Below are positions 24,136 through 33,376 of a DNA stretch of 64,000 nt, piece by piece. A model generated the notes under the pieces. It saw only the letters and a program-made list of their open reading frames with translations. It was not told where the DNA came from and did not search any database. The position numbers and the translations under genes were made by a program. Numbering within the stretch: the stretch's first letter is position 1; the number at the start of each line of letters is the position of its first letter. Origin of the DNA: JACZUI01 sp965216725 (GTDB lineage: Bacteria > Actinomycetota > Acidimicrobiia > Spongiisociales > ZC4RG35); NCBI GenBank assembly GCA_965216725.1, contig CBDCGI010000001.1:58545-122544 (forward strand), given 5' to 3'.

Positions 24136-26083
24136 TCGATCGGAGCGCGTGACGCCATCAAGGATGGCCGTCCCTTGGCTGGCCTGCGCAGGAGCCATTT
24201 GGTTGGCGCTGCTGATCTGGCCTCCCAGCGTCCACCCCGTCCCTCTGCCCGCAGGCTGGGTCACTGTCGAGGGCCAGATGGGTGATATCAACCGGGGGCC
24301 TTTTAGGCCCTGGTTCTTTTTGGAGACGGTGGAAGGCCCGGTTCTGGTCGAAGGCGACCTGTCACAGATGCCTGTCCCAGGAACCACGATCCAGATCTCC
24401 GGTAGATCGACCGGGAACGCCGGGATAGCGAGAGGTATTCGACATCGAGGTGTTCTCCGAATCGATGGGCTCACGGCTCTCGGACATCCCTCTCTCATTC
24501 GTCGGGGTGGCGAGGCGATCCGCTCACGGGTAATGGATCGACTCGAACCCCAGGACAGAGGGCGGGCCCTCCTGGCAGGCTTTCTCATCGGAGAGACGTC
24601 GGGTGTAGCGGACATCGATCAGGAGGCGATGCGGGCCGCAGGATTGTCCCATTTCACCGCGGTCAGCGGTTCAAACGTCGTGCTCTACCTGGGTGTTCTC
24701 TACATCGCCGCGGGGCCGCTGGCGCTCGGGCCCCGGCGCCGGGCCGTGGTGGGCCTTCTCGGCTTGCCGTTTTATGCCGCGGCCACCGGATTCGAACCTT
24801 CGGTGATGCGCGCGTCGGTCATGGCGGCTCTGGTTCTCGCCGGCAAGTACGCCGGGCTTGCGCTGGACTCATGGCTGGTGTTGGGGGTCGCGGTCGGGTC
24901 GCTCCTGATCCTGGATCCGGAGTTGGCGCACAACGTCGGGTTCCAGCTCTCCGTCGCGGCGACTTGCGGTGTCCTCGTAGGCGCCAGATGGCGGGTGGAC
25001 ACCAAATGGGGGAGATCGCTCGCCGTGGCGCTGGGGGCTCAGATCGCGGTCGCCCCACTTCTGGTACTCCATTTCGGCGAGTTGCCGGCGGCGTCGCCAT
25101 TGGCCAACTTGGCGGCGGCTCCGCTGGTGACCGTCGCGACACTTGCAGCGTCGGTCGGGGTGCTTGCAGCAGGCTGGCTCATCGGTCCGGCAGCGTGGAC
25201 GGCGGAACGTGTTCTCGACGTAGCGCATGCCGTTGCAGGCTGGCCAAAGCTGGATGCGCTCGGGTTCCTGCTCGTCACGACGTTGGGTCTTGTGGTCTGG
25301 CGAAGACCTCGGTGGCGCGGCGCTGCCGCTGCCATGGCGAGCGCCGCTCTCGCACTTTTCATGGTCGTAGACCGCGGACCGCCCCCCGGCTCGGTGGTGG
25401 TGCTCGACGTAGGCCAAGGAGATGCGATCCTTCTCTCAGGCGGACACGGTCGCTTCGCCCTCGTGGACGGGGGCCCAGACCCGGTGACGCTCCACCGCAA
25501 GCTCCGCAGCTACGGCGTGACGAGCCTGGACTTGATGGTCGCTACACATGTGCATGCCGATCACGTGAGCGGGTTGGTGCCCGTGGCGACGAGGATGCCG
25601 GTGGGTGAGTCCTGGGTGGCTTTTGATCCGCACTCAACTACGCGGTCCGCAAGCCTCCTTGGTCAACTCCAATCCCTCGGTGTGCCGATCGTTACTCCGG
25701 CCCCGGGTGTCACGTTCGAGCTTGGTGAACTCGTCATCGAGGTCATGGGGCCCATGCGGCGGTATGCCTCACCCAACGACCAATCGATTGTCCTGATGGT
25801 GTCAGGGAGAGAACGGCGGATGTTGCTTCCCGGAGATATCGAGGTGGTGGCGCAGGCCGATCTGGGCGACCTGAAGGCCGACATTCTGAAGGTTCCTCAT
25901 CAGGGTGCGGCGACCTCCGACCCCAGGTGGCTTTCTCTGGTGAATTCGTCTGAAGCCGTGATATCGGTCGGTCCCAACAACTTCGGCCATCCCGCGCCCT
26001 GGGTCGTGGATCTGCTCGTCGAGTCCGGGGCGATCGTCCACCGAACCGACGTCGACGGAGACGTGGTGGTGGATCTGGGATAG
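24119..26083 (+). CDS. comEC: DNA uptake channel ComEC/Rec2
   Basis: 654 residues from ATG 24119, which overlaps comEA by 17 bp; ATG 24164 (MAVPWLACAG) directly before the first TM is an alternative. An N-terminal TM plus OB-like DUF4131 region ('GQMGDINRGPFRPWFFLETVEGPVL') precedes the Competence membrane domain ('GLSHFTAVSGSNVVLYLGVLY', about eight TM). The C-terminal metallo-beta-lactamase domain has 'VLDVGQGDAILL' and the metal motif 'THVHADHVSGL', then 'KVPHQGAATSDP'. The T-H-x-H-x-D-H ligands are intact, so a nuclease role for degrading the non-transported strand is plausible. All three domains are present, so the gene looks functional. Confidence 0.93.
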   Translation: MSRSRDRSERVTPSRMAVPWLACAGAIWLALLIWPPSVHPVPLPAGWVTVEGQMGDINRGPFRPWFFLETVEGPVLVEGDLSQMPVPGTTIQISGRSTGNAGIARGIRHRGVLRIDGLTALGHPSLIRRGGEAIRSRVMDRLEPQDRGRALLAGFLIGETSGVADIDQEAMRAAGLSHFTAVSGSNVVLYLGVLYIAAGPLALGPRRRAVVGLLGLPFYAAATGFEPSVMRASVMAALVLAGKYAGLALDSWLVLGVAVGSLLILDPELAHNVGFQLSVAATCGVLVGARWRVDTKWGRSLAVALGAQIAVAPLLVLHFGELPAASPLANLAAAPLVTVATLAASVGVLAAGWLIGPAAWTAERVLDVAHAVAGWPKLDALGFLLVTTLGLVVWRRPRWRGAAAAMASAALALFMVVDRGPPPGSVVVLDVGQGDAILLSGGHGRFALVDGGPDPVTLHRKLRSYGVTSLDLMVATHVHADHVSGLVPVATRMPVGESWVAFDPHSTTRSASLLGQLQSLGVPIVTPAPGVTFELGELVIEVMGPMRRYASPNDQSIVLMVSGRERRMLLPGDIEVVAQADLGDLKADILKVPHQGAATSDPRWLSLVNSSEAVISVGPNNFGHPAPWVVDLLVESGAIVHRTDVDGDVVVDLG

Positions 26084-26113
26084 CTGCAACGCCACCTGTG
26101 GGAGACTCAGGAC

Positions 26114-26923
26114 GTGGGATCCAGGGAATTACGACTCGGAGACACCATTCTGCCGATGGGAGACACCACGTACCTTATGGCCGTTCTCAACGTGTCGCCC
26201 GACTCGAAGAACACCCATACCGTCGCCCTCAGCGTCGACGAGGCACTGCTCATGGCCGATCGCTACCGCGGTTGGGGGGCCACCATCATCGACGTGGGCG
26301 GTCAGTCTTCGCATTACGACAATCCGACGATCGCCGAGGCCGACGAGATCTCTCGCGTGGCGCCGGTAATCGAAGGGTTGGTTGCAGAAGACCACCTGGT
26401 GGCGATCGATACCTGGAAGCCCGGAGTTGCCCAAGCTGCCATCGACTCGGGGGCCATCCTTGTCAACGACACCGGGGGCCTGGCAGACCCCGAGATGCGA
26501 CGCGTTGTGGCCCGATCGGACGTGGCCGCGGTGGCGGTGTATGTCGAGGGTCAGAACCCGCACGCGGTTACCGAGTTTGAAATCAAATCAGATAAGGCGG
26601 AGCACATCGCCGCGGATTTTCGGAAGGCGCTCTCGGAGCTGGATGCCGCCGGCATTGGCAACGTGATCCTGGATCCGGGAATAGCGCTCAACTATCGGGG
26701 TGACTACGAGGCTTACACCCATCTCCAACTCGAGGTGATAGCCGGCTCGGAGGCGCTCCATTCGTTGGGCCGGCCCGTTCTGATCCCAATACCTCGAAAG
26801 CGTGACTTTCACCGGGTTGCGGCTTACATCGCCCTCGCCCTGGAGCATCGAGCCGACATCGTCAGAGTTCATGACGTTCCGATTGCGGCGGACCTGGCAG
26901 GGCTTTTCCGTCGGCACGTCTGA
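26114..26923 (+). CDS. Dihydropteroate synthase-like protein
   Basis: 269 residues from GTG 26114. It has the TIM-barrel motifs of dihydropteroate synthase in modified form: 'YLMAVLNVSPDSKNTHT' (usually LNVTPDSFSDGG), 'ATIIDVGGQSSHYD' (usually IDIGGESTRPG), 'AIDTWKPGVAQAAIDSGAILVNDTGG' and 'VILDPGIALNY'. The Ser-Phe-Ser-Asp-Gly-Gly loop and the Arg-Pro-Gly loop that contact the pterin are changed, so true folate synthesis is doubtful. It may be a DHPS paralogue acting on another pterin-like substrate. It lies between comEC and holA with short spacings (30 and 15 bp) and is probably co-transcribed. Confidence 0.75.
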   Translation: MGSRELRLGDTILPMGDTTYLMAVLNVSPDSKNTHTVALSVDEALLMADRYRGWGATIIDVGGQSSHYDNPTIAEADEISRVAPVIEGLVAEDHLVAIDTWKPGVAQAAIDSGAILVNDTGGLADPEMRRVVARSDVAAVAVYVEGQNPHAVTEFEIKSDKAEHIAADFRKALSELDAAGIGNVILDPGIALNYRGDYEAYTHLQLEVIAGSEALHSLGRPVLIPIPRKRDFHRVAAYIALALEHRADIVRVHDVPIAADLAGLFRRHV

Positions 26924-26938
26924 TTACATTCATCCCAA

Positions 26939-27922
26939 GTGCCAGTTGTTCTCATTTCAGGCCCCTCCAACGCCGGGCCAGGCGAGCGCCAGCAGATGCT
27001 CGATGCCGCCGCCAGTGTGTTCCGAGAAGCTGGAATCAGCCACGACCGCGTGGTCCGGATCGACGTGCCCGGGCGGGGAGCCGGCGACGTCGGCGACGGC
27101 GCCCTGAGAAGGGAGTTGGAGCCGGTCATTCCGATCCTGCAGTCAGGTTCGTTGTTCGACGAGACAACGGCGGCGGAGATAGTCGACGCCCAAAACCTTC
27201 AGGCAGCCGAAGCAGAAGTCATCTCCGAGCTGCTGTCGGCCGCCGATCCTTCGGCAGTCGAGCTCGTCTTCGTTGCAATGGGCTCGGTGCCCAAAGTGCT
27301 CTCGAGTTTCGTCTCAGAATCCGGGACGAAGGTCGCGGTCAAGAAGATGTGGGAACGGCAGGCAAGGGATTGGTTGGGCGCCGAGGTCAAGAGAAGGGGG
27401 CTGGCCATCGACCGTGGCGCTTCGGAGGCACTGCTGCAACGCTTCGGCTCGGACACGGCGGCTCTGGGTCAGGCGTTGGATCAGCTCGAGGAGAGCACCG
27501 GCAAGATCACCGCAGAAACCGTGCTCAACAGGTTTCGCAACCGGCCCGACGAGCCAACGTTCATGATCACAGATGCGATCGGACGCGGCGACGCCGGACT
27601 TGCTGTGCGGCGTCTCTCCGACTTTCTGGTTCACGGGCACCCACTCGTCTACCTCGCCGCTGTTGAGACCGACCTGCGAAAGAGGGTGTTGGCGGCTGCA
27701 GCTCCGGACGAGGACACCTATCGGGAGTGGCTTGGAGCCCGCCCCAGCGATCGCAGTGTGAAACGTTTCTGGTCGATGCGGGGGAGGGTCCGCGAGTCGT
27801 CTTTGCGAAAGGCGCAGGCAGCCCTGGTTCGGGCCGACCGGGTGATGAAGACGCAGCCCGAGGAGGTTCAGCGAGTGACCTTGGAACGTCTCACCATTGC
27901 CTTGTGTCGATGGTACGGGTGA
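26939..27922 (+). CDS. holA: DNA polymerase III, delta subunit
   Basis: 327 residues. HolA-type AAA+ layout: an early 'LISGPSNAGPGERQQML' replaces the usual nucleotide-binding start, followed by 'SLFDETTAAEIVDAQNL' (canonical 'sLFg..rlv.v'), 'FVAMGSVPKVLSSFV', 'RGASEALLQRFGSDTAALGQALDQLEE', 'MITDAIGRGDAGLAVRRLSDFL' and the C-terminal helical collar 'RVRESSLRKAQAALVRADRVMKT'. It opens the sliding clamp as part of the clamp loader. GTG 26939 is used. The comEA-comEC-holA-rpsT order is widely conserved in bacteria and supports the call. Confidence 0.9.
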   Translation: MPVVLISGPSNAGPGERQQMLDAAASVFREAGISHDRVVRIDVPGRGAGDVGDGALRRELEPVIPILQSGSLFDETTAAEIVDAQNLQAAEAEVISELLSAADPSAVELVFVAMGSVPKVLSSFVSESGTKVAVKKMWERQARDWLGAEVKRRGLAIDRGASEALLQRFGSDTAALGQALDQLEESTGKITAETVLNRFRNRPDEPTFMITDAIGRGDAGLAVRRLSDFLVHGHPLVYLAAVETDLRKRVLAAAAPDEDTYREWLGARPSDRSVKRFWSMRGRVRESSLRKAQAALVRADRVMKTQPEEVQRVTLERLTIALCRWYG

Positions 27923-27962
27923 GCCACACCTGCTCGAGGCGCAGGCTCATGCGCAGCCCTGG

Positions 27963-28214
27963 CTAAGCAGACACCTTTTCGGACAGCCGAGACTTCTTGC
28001 GTGCCGCCGTGTTCTTCTTGATCACGCCCTTGGAGACGGCCGTGTCGATCTTCGACTGGGCGATGCGGAAGAGTTCTTCGGTCGGCTCGCCGGCCGCCGC
28101 GGCCTCTTCATAGTCTCTGATCGCCGTCTTCATCTCGCTGCGGACCGACTTGTTCCGCATCCGACGTTTTTCGTTCTGCCGATTGCGCTTGACCTGAGAT
28201 TTGATGTTGGCCAT
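27963..28214 (-). CDS. rpsT: 30S ribosomal protein S20
   Basis: 83 residues, full length: 'MANIKSQVKRNRQNEKRRMRNKSVRSEMKTAIRDYE' followed by 'SKIDTAVSKGVIKKNTAARKKSRL', the standard S20 pattern. It binds 16S rRNA during 30S assembly. The gene is on the opposite strand to holA and divergent from lepA; the two start within about 117 bp of each other, so the region 28215-28330 carries both promoters. Confidence 0.97.
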   Translation of the reverse strand: MANIKSQVKRNRQNEKRRMRNKSVRSEMKTAIRDYEEAAAAGEPTEELFRIAQSKIDTAVSKGVIKKNTAARKKSRLSEKVSA

Positions 28215-28330
28215 GTGTGAATACTTTCAAAACCTTGGGGTTACGTGAGAAACCGGCCGGAACGGCCGGGAGCGCCACGATAGCAGTGCCGGGGTTGAAG
28301 GTACAATGCGTCAGTCCCTCCAGGTTCACC

Positions 28331-30133
28331 GTGACTGATCAGACGCGCATACGCAACTTCTCGATAATCGCCCATATCGACCATGGGAAGTCGACGCTCG
28401 CCGACCGACTTCTCGAGATGACCGGTGCCATCTCCGCCCGTGAGATGAAGGAGCAAATCCTGGACACCATGGACCTGGAGAGGGAGAGGGGGATCACGAT
28501 CAAGGCACAGACCGTGCGGCTGACATACGACAAGGACGGCCACACCTACGTGCTCAACCTGATCGATACCCCTGGACATGTCGATTTCTCGTACGAGGTT
28601 TCGAGGTCACTCGCGGCCTGTGAAGGTGCCCTCCTGCTCACCGACGCCGCGCAGGGAGTTCAGGCTCAGACCTTGGCCAACGCATACCTGGCCATAGAGG
28701 CTGGTCTGGAAATCGTCCCCGCGGTCAATAAGATCGACTTGCCGGCAGCCAACCCCGAAGGGGCGGCCGCCGAGATTGTCGGGATCATCGGCGGCGATCC
28801 GGCGGACGTTCTCAGGGTGTCCGCGAAGACTGGGGAGGGTACGGAAGAGTTGTTGGACCGCCTCATTGGTGAGATTCCTCCTCCCGAAGGGAATCGAGAT
28901 GCTCCGTTGCGCGCCCTCGTCTTCGACTCCTATTTCGACCCTTTCCGTGGAGTTGTCTGCTACGTACGAGTGGTCGATGGCGAACTCCGGCCCGACGACA
29001 AGCTCAGGTTCATGGCCACTGCGGAGACGCACGCGGCCAACGAGGTCGGAGTGCTGACGCCCGGTGCAAAACCGGCCGCGGTGTTGGGGCCGGGCGAGGT
29101 GGGCTACCTGATCACAGGAGTCAAAGAGATAGACCGCATCAAGGTTGGCGACACGGTCACTCTGGCGTCACGGCCCGCCGAGTCACCTCTACCCGGCTAT
29201 CAGGATCCGAAACCGATGGTTTTCTCCGGACTGTTCCCGACCGACGGAGACGAATTCGAGAACCTACGTGAAGCTCTCGAGAAGCTGCGTCTCAACGATG
29301 CCTCCTTCGTGTACGAACCGGAGACCAGCAAGGCGCTCGGGTTTGGGTTTCGGTGCGGCTACCTCGGCTTGCTGCACATGGAAATCGTCCGTGAGCGGCT
29401 GGAGCGCGAATACGACCTCGATCTGGTCGCGACGACCCCATCGGTGGCTTATCGCGTCGAAATGCCGGACGGGAGCATCACCGAGATCAAATCGCCACAG
29501 GAAATGCCCGAGTCGGGGAGTCGTGCCCGAGTCTTCGAGCCTTATGTGAAGACGATGATCATCACTCCATCGGACTACGTGGGCCCAATCATGGAATTGG
29601 TGACCCGAAGACGTGGCATCGTCGGCAACATGACCTATCTGACGCCAGAGCGGGTCGAGCTCGACTTCGAACTCCCTCTGGGAGAAGTCGTCATCGACTT
29701 CTTCGATCAGCTGAAGTCGCGAACCAAGGGCTATGCCTCCCTCGACTACGAGCCGGCTGACTATCGGGAATCGGACCTGGTCAGGGTCGATATCTTGCTC
29801 AACGCAATCCCTGTCGATGCCTTTTCGGCAATCGTTCACCGGGAAAACGCCCCGGAATACGGAAGACGTTTGACCGCGCGATTGCGGTCTCTGATACCAC
29901 GTCAGCTGTTCGATGTCCCGATTCAGGCGGCGATCGGAGGAAAGATCATCAGTCGCGAGACCGTGCGCGCCAAGCGCAAAGACGTCACTGCGAAGTGCTA
30001 CGGCGGCGACGTGAGCCGGAAGAAGAAGCTGCTTCAGCGTCAGAAGGAAGGCAAGAAGCGGATGAAGATGGTGGGCTCGGTGGAAGTGCCACCAGAGGCC
30101 TTCGTGGCCGCGCTGAGAATCGACGACGATTGA
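28331..30133 (+). CDS. lepA: Elongation factor 4 (LepA)
   Basis: 600 residues from GTG 28331 (VTDQTRIRNFSIIAHIDHGK), the usual LepA length. G1 'AHIDHGKST', G2 region 'ERERGITIKAQ', G3 'DTPGHVDF', G4 'NKID', then domain II, the LepA hallmark 'YLGLLHMEIVRERLEREYDL', and the C-terminal domain with 'RIDDD' preceded by the basic 'RKKKLLQRQKEGKKRMKMVGSVEVP'. It is a translational GTPase associated with stalled or misassembled ribosomes. Its stop overlaps the hemW start (TGATG), so the two are coupled. Confidence 0.97.
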   Translation: MTDQTRIRNFSIIAHIDHGKSTLADRLLEMTGAISAREMKEQILDTMDLERERGITIKAQTVRLTYDKDGHTYVLNLIDTPGHVDFSYEVSRSLAACEGALLLTDAAQGVQAQTLANAYLAIEAGLEIVPAVNKIDLPAANPEGAAAEIVGIIGGDPADVLRVSAKTGEGTEELLDRLIGEIPPPEGNRDAPLRALVFDSYFDPFRGVVCYVRVVDGELRPDDKLRFMATAETHAANEVGVLTPGAKPAAVLGPGEVGYLITGVKEIDRIKVGDTVTLASRPAESPLPGYQDPKPMVFSGLFPTDGDEFENLREALEKLRLNDASFVYEPETSKALGFGFRCGYLGLLHMEIVRERLEREYDLDLVATTPSVAYRVEMPDGSITEIKSPQEMPESGSRARVFEPYVKTMIITPSDYVGPIMELVTRRRGIVGNMTYLTPERVELDFELPLGEVVIDFFDQLKSRTKGYASLDYEPADYRESDLVRVDILLNAIPVDAFSAIVHRENAPEYGRRLTARLRSLIPRQLFDVPIQAAIGGKIISRETVRAKRKDVTAKCYGGDVSRKKKLLQRQKEGKKRMKMVGSVEVPPEAFVAALRIDDD

Positions 30134-31299
30134 TGGGCCCACAAGAGGCCGACTCCTTTCGGGATCGACGGGCTGCATACGTGCACATCCCGTTCTGTTC
30201 GGCCGTCTGCCCCTATTGCGATTTCGCCGTGGTGGCCGGACGCGACGATCTGACCGGCCGCTATATCGAGGCTTTGATCGCCGAGATTGGGATGTCGGCT
30301 CCTTTGGGCGAGCTGGCCGCCGTCTATTTCGGTGGTGGCACTCCGAGCCATGTGTCGCCTGACCTGCTGGGACGGGCATTGGTGGAACTCGGCCACAAAC
30401 ACGGGCTGGACTCATCCGCAGAGGTCAGCGCAGAGATCAATCCCGAGGACTTCTCAGTCGAGCTCGGTATCGCTCTCAAGGGTCTTGGGTTCAATCGCCT
30501 CAGCTTCGGCGCCCAGAGTCTCGACAATCGGATCCTCGCCTCTCTGGGCCGTCGACATCAGGCTGAGCAAGTGCTTGCAGCCGTTGCCAGCGCTCGCGAT
30601 GCGGGATTCGAGAACGTCTCGATAGACCTCATATTCGGCACGCCGGGCGAGTCCGAGCGCTCTTGGTCTCGGACTCTGGAATCCACAGTCGAGCTGGGTG
30701 TAGATCATGTGTCGTGTTACGCCTTGACGGTGGAGCCGGGAACGCCTCTGGGTCGTGCCGTAGGCGCCGGAGCTGCCGCACCCGACTCAGATCTCCAGGC
30801 CGATTACTACGAGCGAGCTGATGCGACGCTGACAGCGGCCGGCTACCAGAGATATGAAGTATCCAATTGGTCACGGTCCGGGAGAGAGTGTCACTACAAC
30901 CTCGTCGTGTGGGCTCAAGGTTCGTATGAGGCTTACGGAAACGGTGCCCATCGTTTCGTCGACGGGCGGAGGGAGAGAAACATTCGGCATCTCGACACCT
31001 ACGTCGAAACTGTTGAGTCTGGACGGCGACCGGTCGCCGGCGGTGAGCTGGTTGCCGGTTGGGAAGCCGAGATCGACCGGCTATTTGTCGGCCTCAGGCG
31101 GACCGTCGGTGCCGTGGCTGGTCGGGGCGGGAAGGCCATGCTGGCGAGCGACCACGGAAGGCTTCTTGCAGAGTTGGGGGTGTTAGAGGCCCGCAGCGGC
31201 CGGCTGCGAGTGGCGAAACCGCTCTTGACCGATGAAGTCCATCGCGCCGTCTTGTCGCTGGCACCACCCGAGAACCACACCGGCACCGATAACGTATAG
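30133..31299 (+). CDS. hemW: HemW-like radical SAM protein
   Basis: 388 residues from ATG 30133. The radical SAM cluster motif is 'IPFCSAVCPYCDF' (C-x3-C-x2-C), followed by 'VYFGGGTPSHV', 'EINPEDF', 'RLSFGAQSLDNRIL..LGRRH' and 'SIDLIFGTPGES'. The Cys immediately after CxxC-Y-C that marks true oxygen-independent coproporphyrinogen oxidase HemN is replaced by Asp-Phe, as in HemW, the heme-binding chaperone form. Position after lepA and before hrcA-dnaJ is the common HemW location. Catalysis of coproporphyrinogen decarboxylation is therefore not expected. Confidence 0.93.
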   Translation: MGPQEADSFRDRRAAYVHIPFCSAVCPYCDFAVVAGRDDLTGRYIEALIAEIGMSAPLGELAAVYFGGGTPSHVSPDLLGRALVELGHKHGLDSSAEVSAEINPEDFSVELGIALKGLGFNRLSFGAQSLDNRILASLGRRHQAEQVLAAVASARDAGFENVSIDLIFGTPGESERSWSRTLESTVELGVDHVSCYALTVEPGTPLGRAVGAGAAAPDSDLQADYYERADATLTAAGYQRYEVSNWSRSGRECHYNLVVWAQGSYEAYGNGAHRFVDGRRERNIRHLDTYVETVESGRRPVAGGELVAGWEAEIDRLFVGLRRTVGAVAGRGGKAMLASDHGRLLAELGVLEARSGRLRVAKPLLTDEVHRAVLSLAPPENHTGTDNV

Positions 31300-31303
31300 G
31301 TCG

Positions 31304-32305
31304 ATGCTCGAAGACCGCCGTTCCGAGATCCTGAGGGCACTCGTCGAGGAGCACATCGCGACAGGCGAGGCGGTGAGCTCGCGCGCCATCGTCGAAAAGG
31401 CGAGGCTCAACGTGTCGACCGCAACCGTTCGCAACGACCTGTCCGCTCTGGAGAATGAGGGATTTGTCGTCCAGCCACACCGATCCGCAGGGAGAATCCC
31501 CACAGCAACCGCATACCGGTACTACGTGGACCACCTCGGTCCGTCGCGATTGCGGGCGGCGTCGCAGGCGAAGGTTCAATTGTTCTTCAGCGACGTCCAT
31601 TTCGAGCTGTCCAAGCTGCTCGCCGCGACATCCGATCTTCTCGCCGAGATCACCGATCTCCCGGCGATAGTGGTTTCTCCCGACATGGGAGGCGACACGG
31701 TGCGAGCAGTTCACGCGGTCCAAGTTCTCAACGACCAGATTCTCGTTGTCTTGGTCACAGAAGGCGGTCGGATCCACCAGCAGCGGGGCCGAACCCGCGT
31801 TCCGGTTACGCCTCTCGAGGTGGAGGAAGCGCAGCGAATCCTGGCAGAAGCTGTTGTCGGCACCGCTCTCGGCTCCGATTTCGTCGTTTCCTCGGACAGC
31901 CTCAATCCCCACCCTGAACCGGTTCGAGAGGCTGTCCACACCATCTCGGACTGCATCCATCTCGTGGCCACAACTTCCAAAGAGGTGTACGTCGGAGGTA
32001 CTCAGCGGTTGGCGGGTGCCTGGGAGGATCTGACCTCACTTCGTCAGGTGCTGAACGTCCTGGAACGGGAGGCCGAGCTCATGAAACTGGTTGCGTCGGC
32101 GGCCGAGACCTCAATCCAGATTGGTGCGGAGCTTCCCGTGTCTGATCTGGATATGGCAGTCGTTGCCAGACGTTACGAGACGGGGACTGCCGGTGGCTCC
32201 GTTGGCGTTATCGGGCCTATGCGGATGAACTACAAGCGCGCCATCTCCGCAGTGGAAGAGGTGACTCGCGAGCTCGAGGACCTCATCGGATCCGAGACCG
32301 AATAG
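31304..32305 (+). CDS. hrcA: Heat-inducible transcription repressor HrcA
   Basis: 333 residues from ATG 31304. An N-terminal winged helix 'RRSEILRALVEEHIATGEAVSSRAIVEKARLNVSTATVRNDLSALENEGF' is followed by 'PHRSAGRIPTATAYRYYVD', the HrcA signature, and a GAF-like inducible domain ending 'GSVGVIGPMRMNYKRAISAVEEVTREL'. HrcA represses chaperone genes through CIRCE operators. I see no CIRCE copy upstream of hrcA or dnaJ in this window; its targets, such as groESL, must lie elsewhere. dnaJ follows 3 bp later. Confidence 0.95.
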   Translation: MLEDRRSEILRALVEEHIATGEAVSSRAIVEKARLNVSTATVRNDLSALENEGFVVQPHRSAGRIPTATAYRYYVDHLGPSRLRAASQAKVQLFFSDVHFELSKLLAATSDLLAEITDLPAIVVSPDMGGDTVRAVHAVQVLNDQILVVLVTEGGRIHQQRGRTRVPVTPLEVEEAQRILAEAVVGTALGSDFVVSSDSLNPHPEPVREAVHTISDCIHLVATTSKEVYVGGTQRLAGAWEDLTSLRQVLNVLEREAELMKLVASAAETSIQIGAELPVSDLDMAVVARRYETGTAGGSVGVIGPMRMNYKRAISAVEEVTRELEDLIGSETE

Positions 32306-32308
32306 GCC

Positions 32309-33376
32309 GTGGCTGACTACTACCGGATTCTCGGGGTGGACCGCGAGGCGACTACCGACGAGGTGAAAAAGGCATTTCGCAAGATTGCCAGAGAGACTCA
32401 TCCTGATGCGAACCCTGGTGACCCCGAAGCCGAGGCACATTTCAGGGCCGCCGCCGAGGCTTATGAGGTCCTCTCGGACCCGGATCGAAGAAGACGATAC
32501 GACCGAGGCGACACCTTTGATCTGTCGTCTTTGTTCGGCAGTGGCGGCTTAGACGACATCTTGCGTTCGGTATTTGGAGACGGCGGCCTTTTCGGGGGAC
32601 GGCAGGCACGCCCGCAACGAGGTAGGGATGTCCTCGTTCGGGTCGAGATCGGTCTCGAACAAGCCGCATTCGGAGCCGAGACACCAGTGTCGTACTCAAC
32701 CCGGCTCGAGTGCCCCCAATGCTTGGGAACGGGCGCAGAAGATCCCGGAAATGTCGTGGTATGCCCCGAGTGCGGAGGCGCAGGCTCGCTGCAAGCTGCA
32801 CGACGATCCGTGTTCGGGACGATGATGACCGTCACCACATGTCCCGTCTGCGCCGGCGAAGGCTCGGTGATCAGCCGGCCCTGCTCCATGTGTGCCGGCT
32901 CTGGCGCAATCGAAAACGACACGAGCCTCAATGTCGAGATTCCCGCAGGGATCACATCCGGGACGCGGCTACGACTCAACGGTCGGGGAGAATCGGGAGG
33001 GAGGAATGGCGCCTCAGGCGACTTGTACGTGGAGGTCCACGTGGCATCCCACGAGACCTTCAGCCGAGTTGGAGACGATCTGGTGGTGAATGCGACAATC
33101 GGGATTGCGCAGGCCGCCCTGGGGAAGAGAATCGCCGTTCCTCTTCTCGAGGGTGGGGAACTGGAGCTCGACATTCCCGGCGGCACTCAACCGGGCACGG
33201 TCTTCCGCAATACCGGACTGGGAGCAACCAGGCTCGGCAGGCGGACACGCGGCGATCTCCTGGTCGAGGTAAAAGTCGAAATCCCCGAAGCGCTGACAAC
33301 CGAAGCGATGGATCTCCTTGCCAGGTATGCCGAGAAGGTAGGGGAGCCAATCGATCGCCCCACCAAAATCGGTTGA
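32309..33376 (+). CDS. dnaJ: Chaperone DnaJ
   Basis: 355 residues from GTG 32309. J domain 'DYYRILGVDREATTDEVKKAFRKIARETHPDANPGD' with HPD, a short Gly/Phe region, and four CxxCxGxG zinc repeats (CPQCLGTG, CPECGGAG, CPVCAGEG, CSMCAGSG), then the beta-rich substrate-binding C-terminus. It is a full DnaJ (type A), the co-chaperone of DnaK. Its place directly after hrcA, without dnaK or grpE, is typical of the second dnaJ of actinobacteria. The stop overlaps the rsmE start (TGATG). Confidence 0.96.
   Translation: MADYYRILGVDREATTDEVKKAFRKIARETHPDANPGDPEAEAHFRAAAEAYEVLSDPDRRRRYDRGDTFDLSSLFGSGGLDDILRSVFGDGGLFGGRQARPQRGRDVLVRVEIGLEQAAFGAETPVSYSTRLECPQCLGTGAEDPGNVVVCPECGGAGSLQAARRSVFGTMMTVTTCPVCAGEGSVISRPCSMCAGSGAIENDTSLNVEIPAGITSGTRLRLNGRGESGGRNGASGDLYVEVHVASHETFSRVGDDLVVNATIGIAQAALGKRIAVPLLEGGELELDIPGGTQPGTVFRNTGLGATRLGRRTRGDLLVEVKVEIPEALTTEAMDLLARYAEKVGEPIDRPTKIG

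Noticed and set aside
29264..30415. 383-codon frame opposite lepA/hemW
   Set aside because: Antisense shadow; lepA motifs on the other strand are decisive.
31232..31303. Upstream extension of hrcA (start 24 codons earlier)
   Set aside because: The extension overlaps the end of hemW and is not homologous; ATG 31304 begins directly with the HrcA winged helix.
31200..32330. CIRCE operator upstream of hrcA or dnaJ
   Set aside because: I looked for TTAGCACTC-n9-GAGTGCTAA and near matches and saw none.
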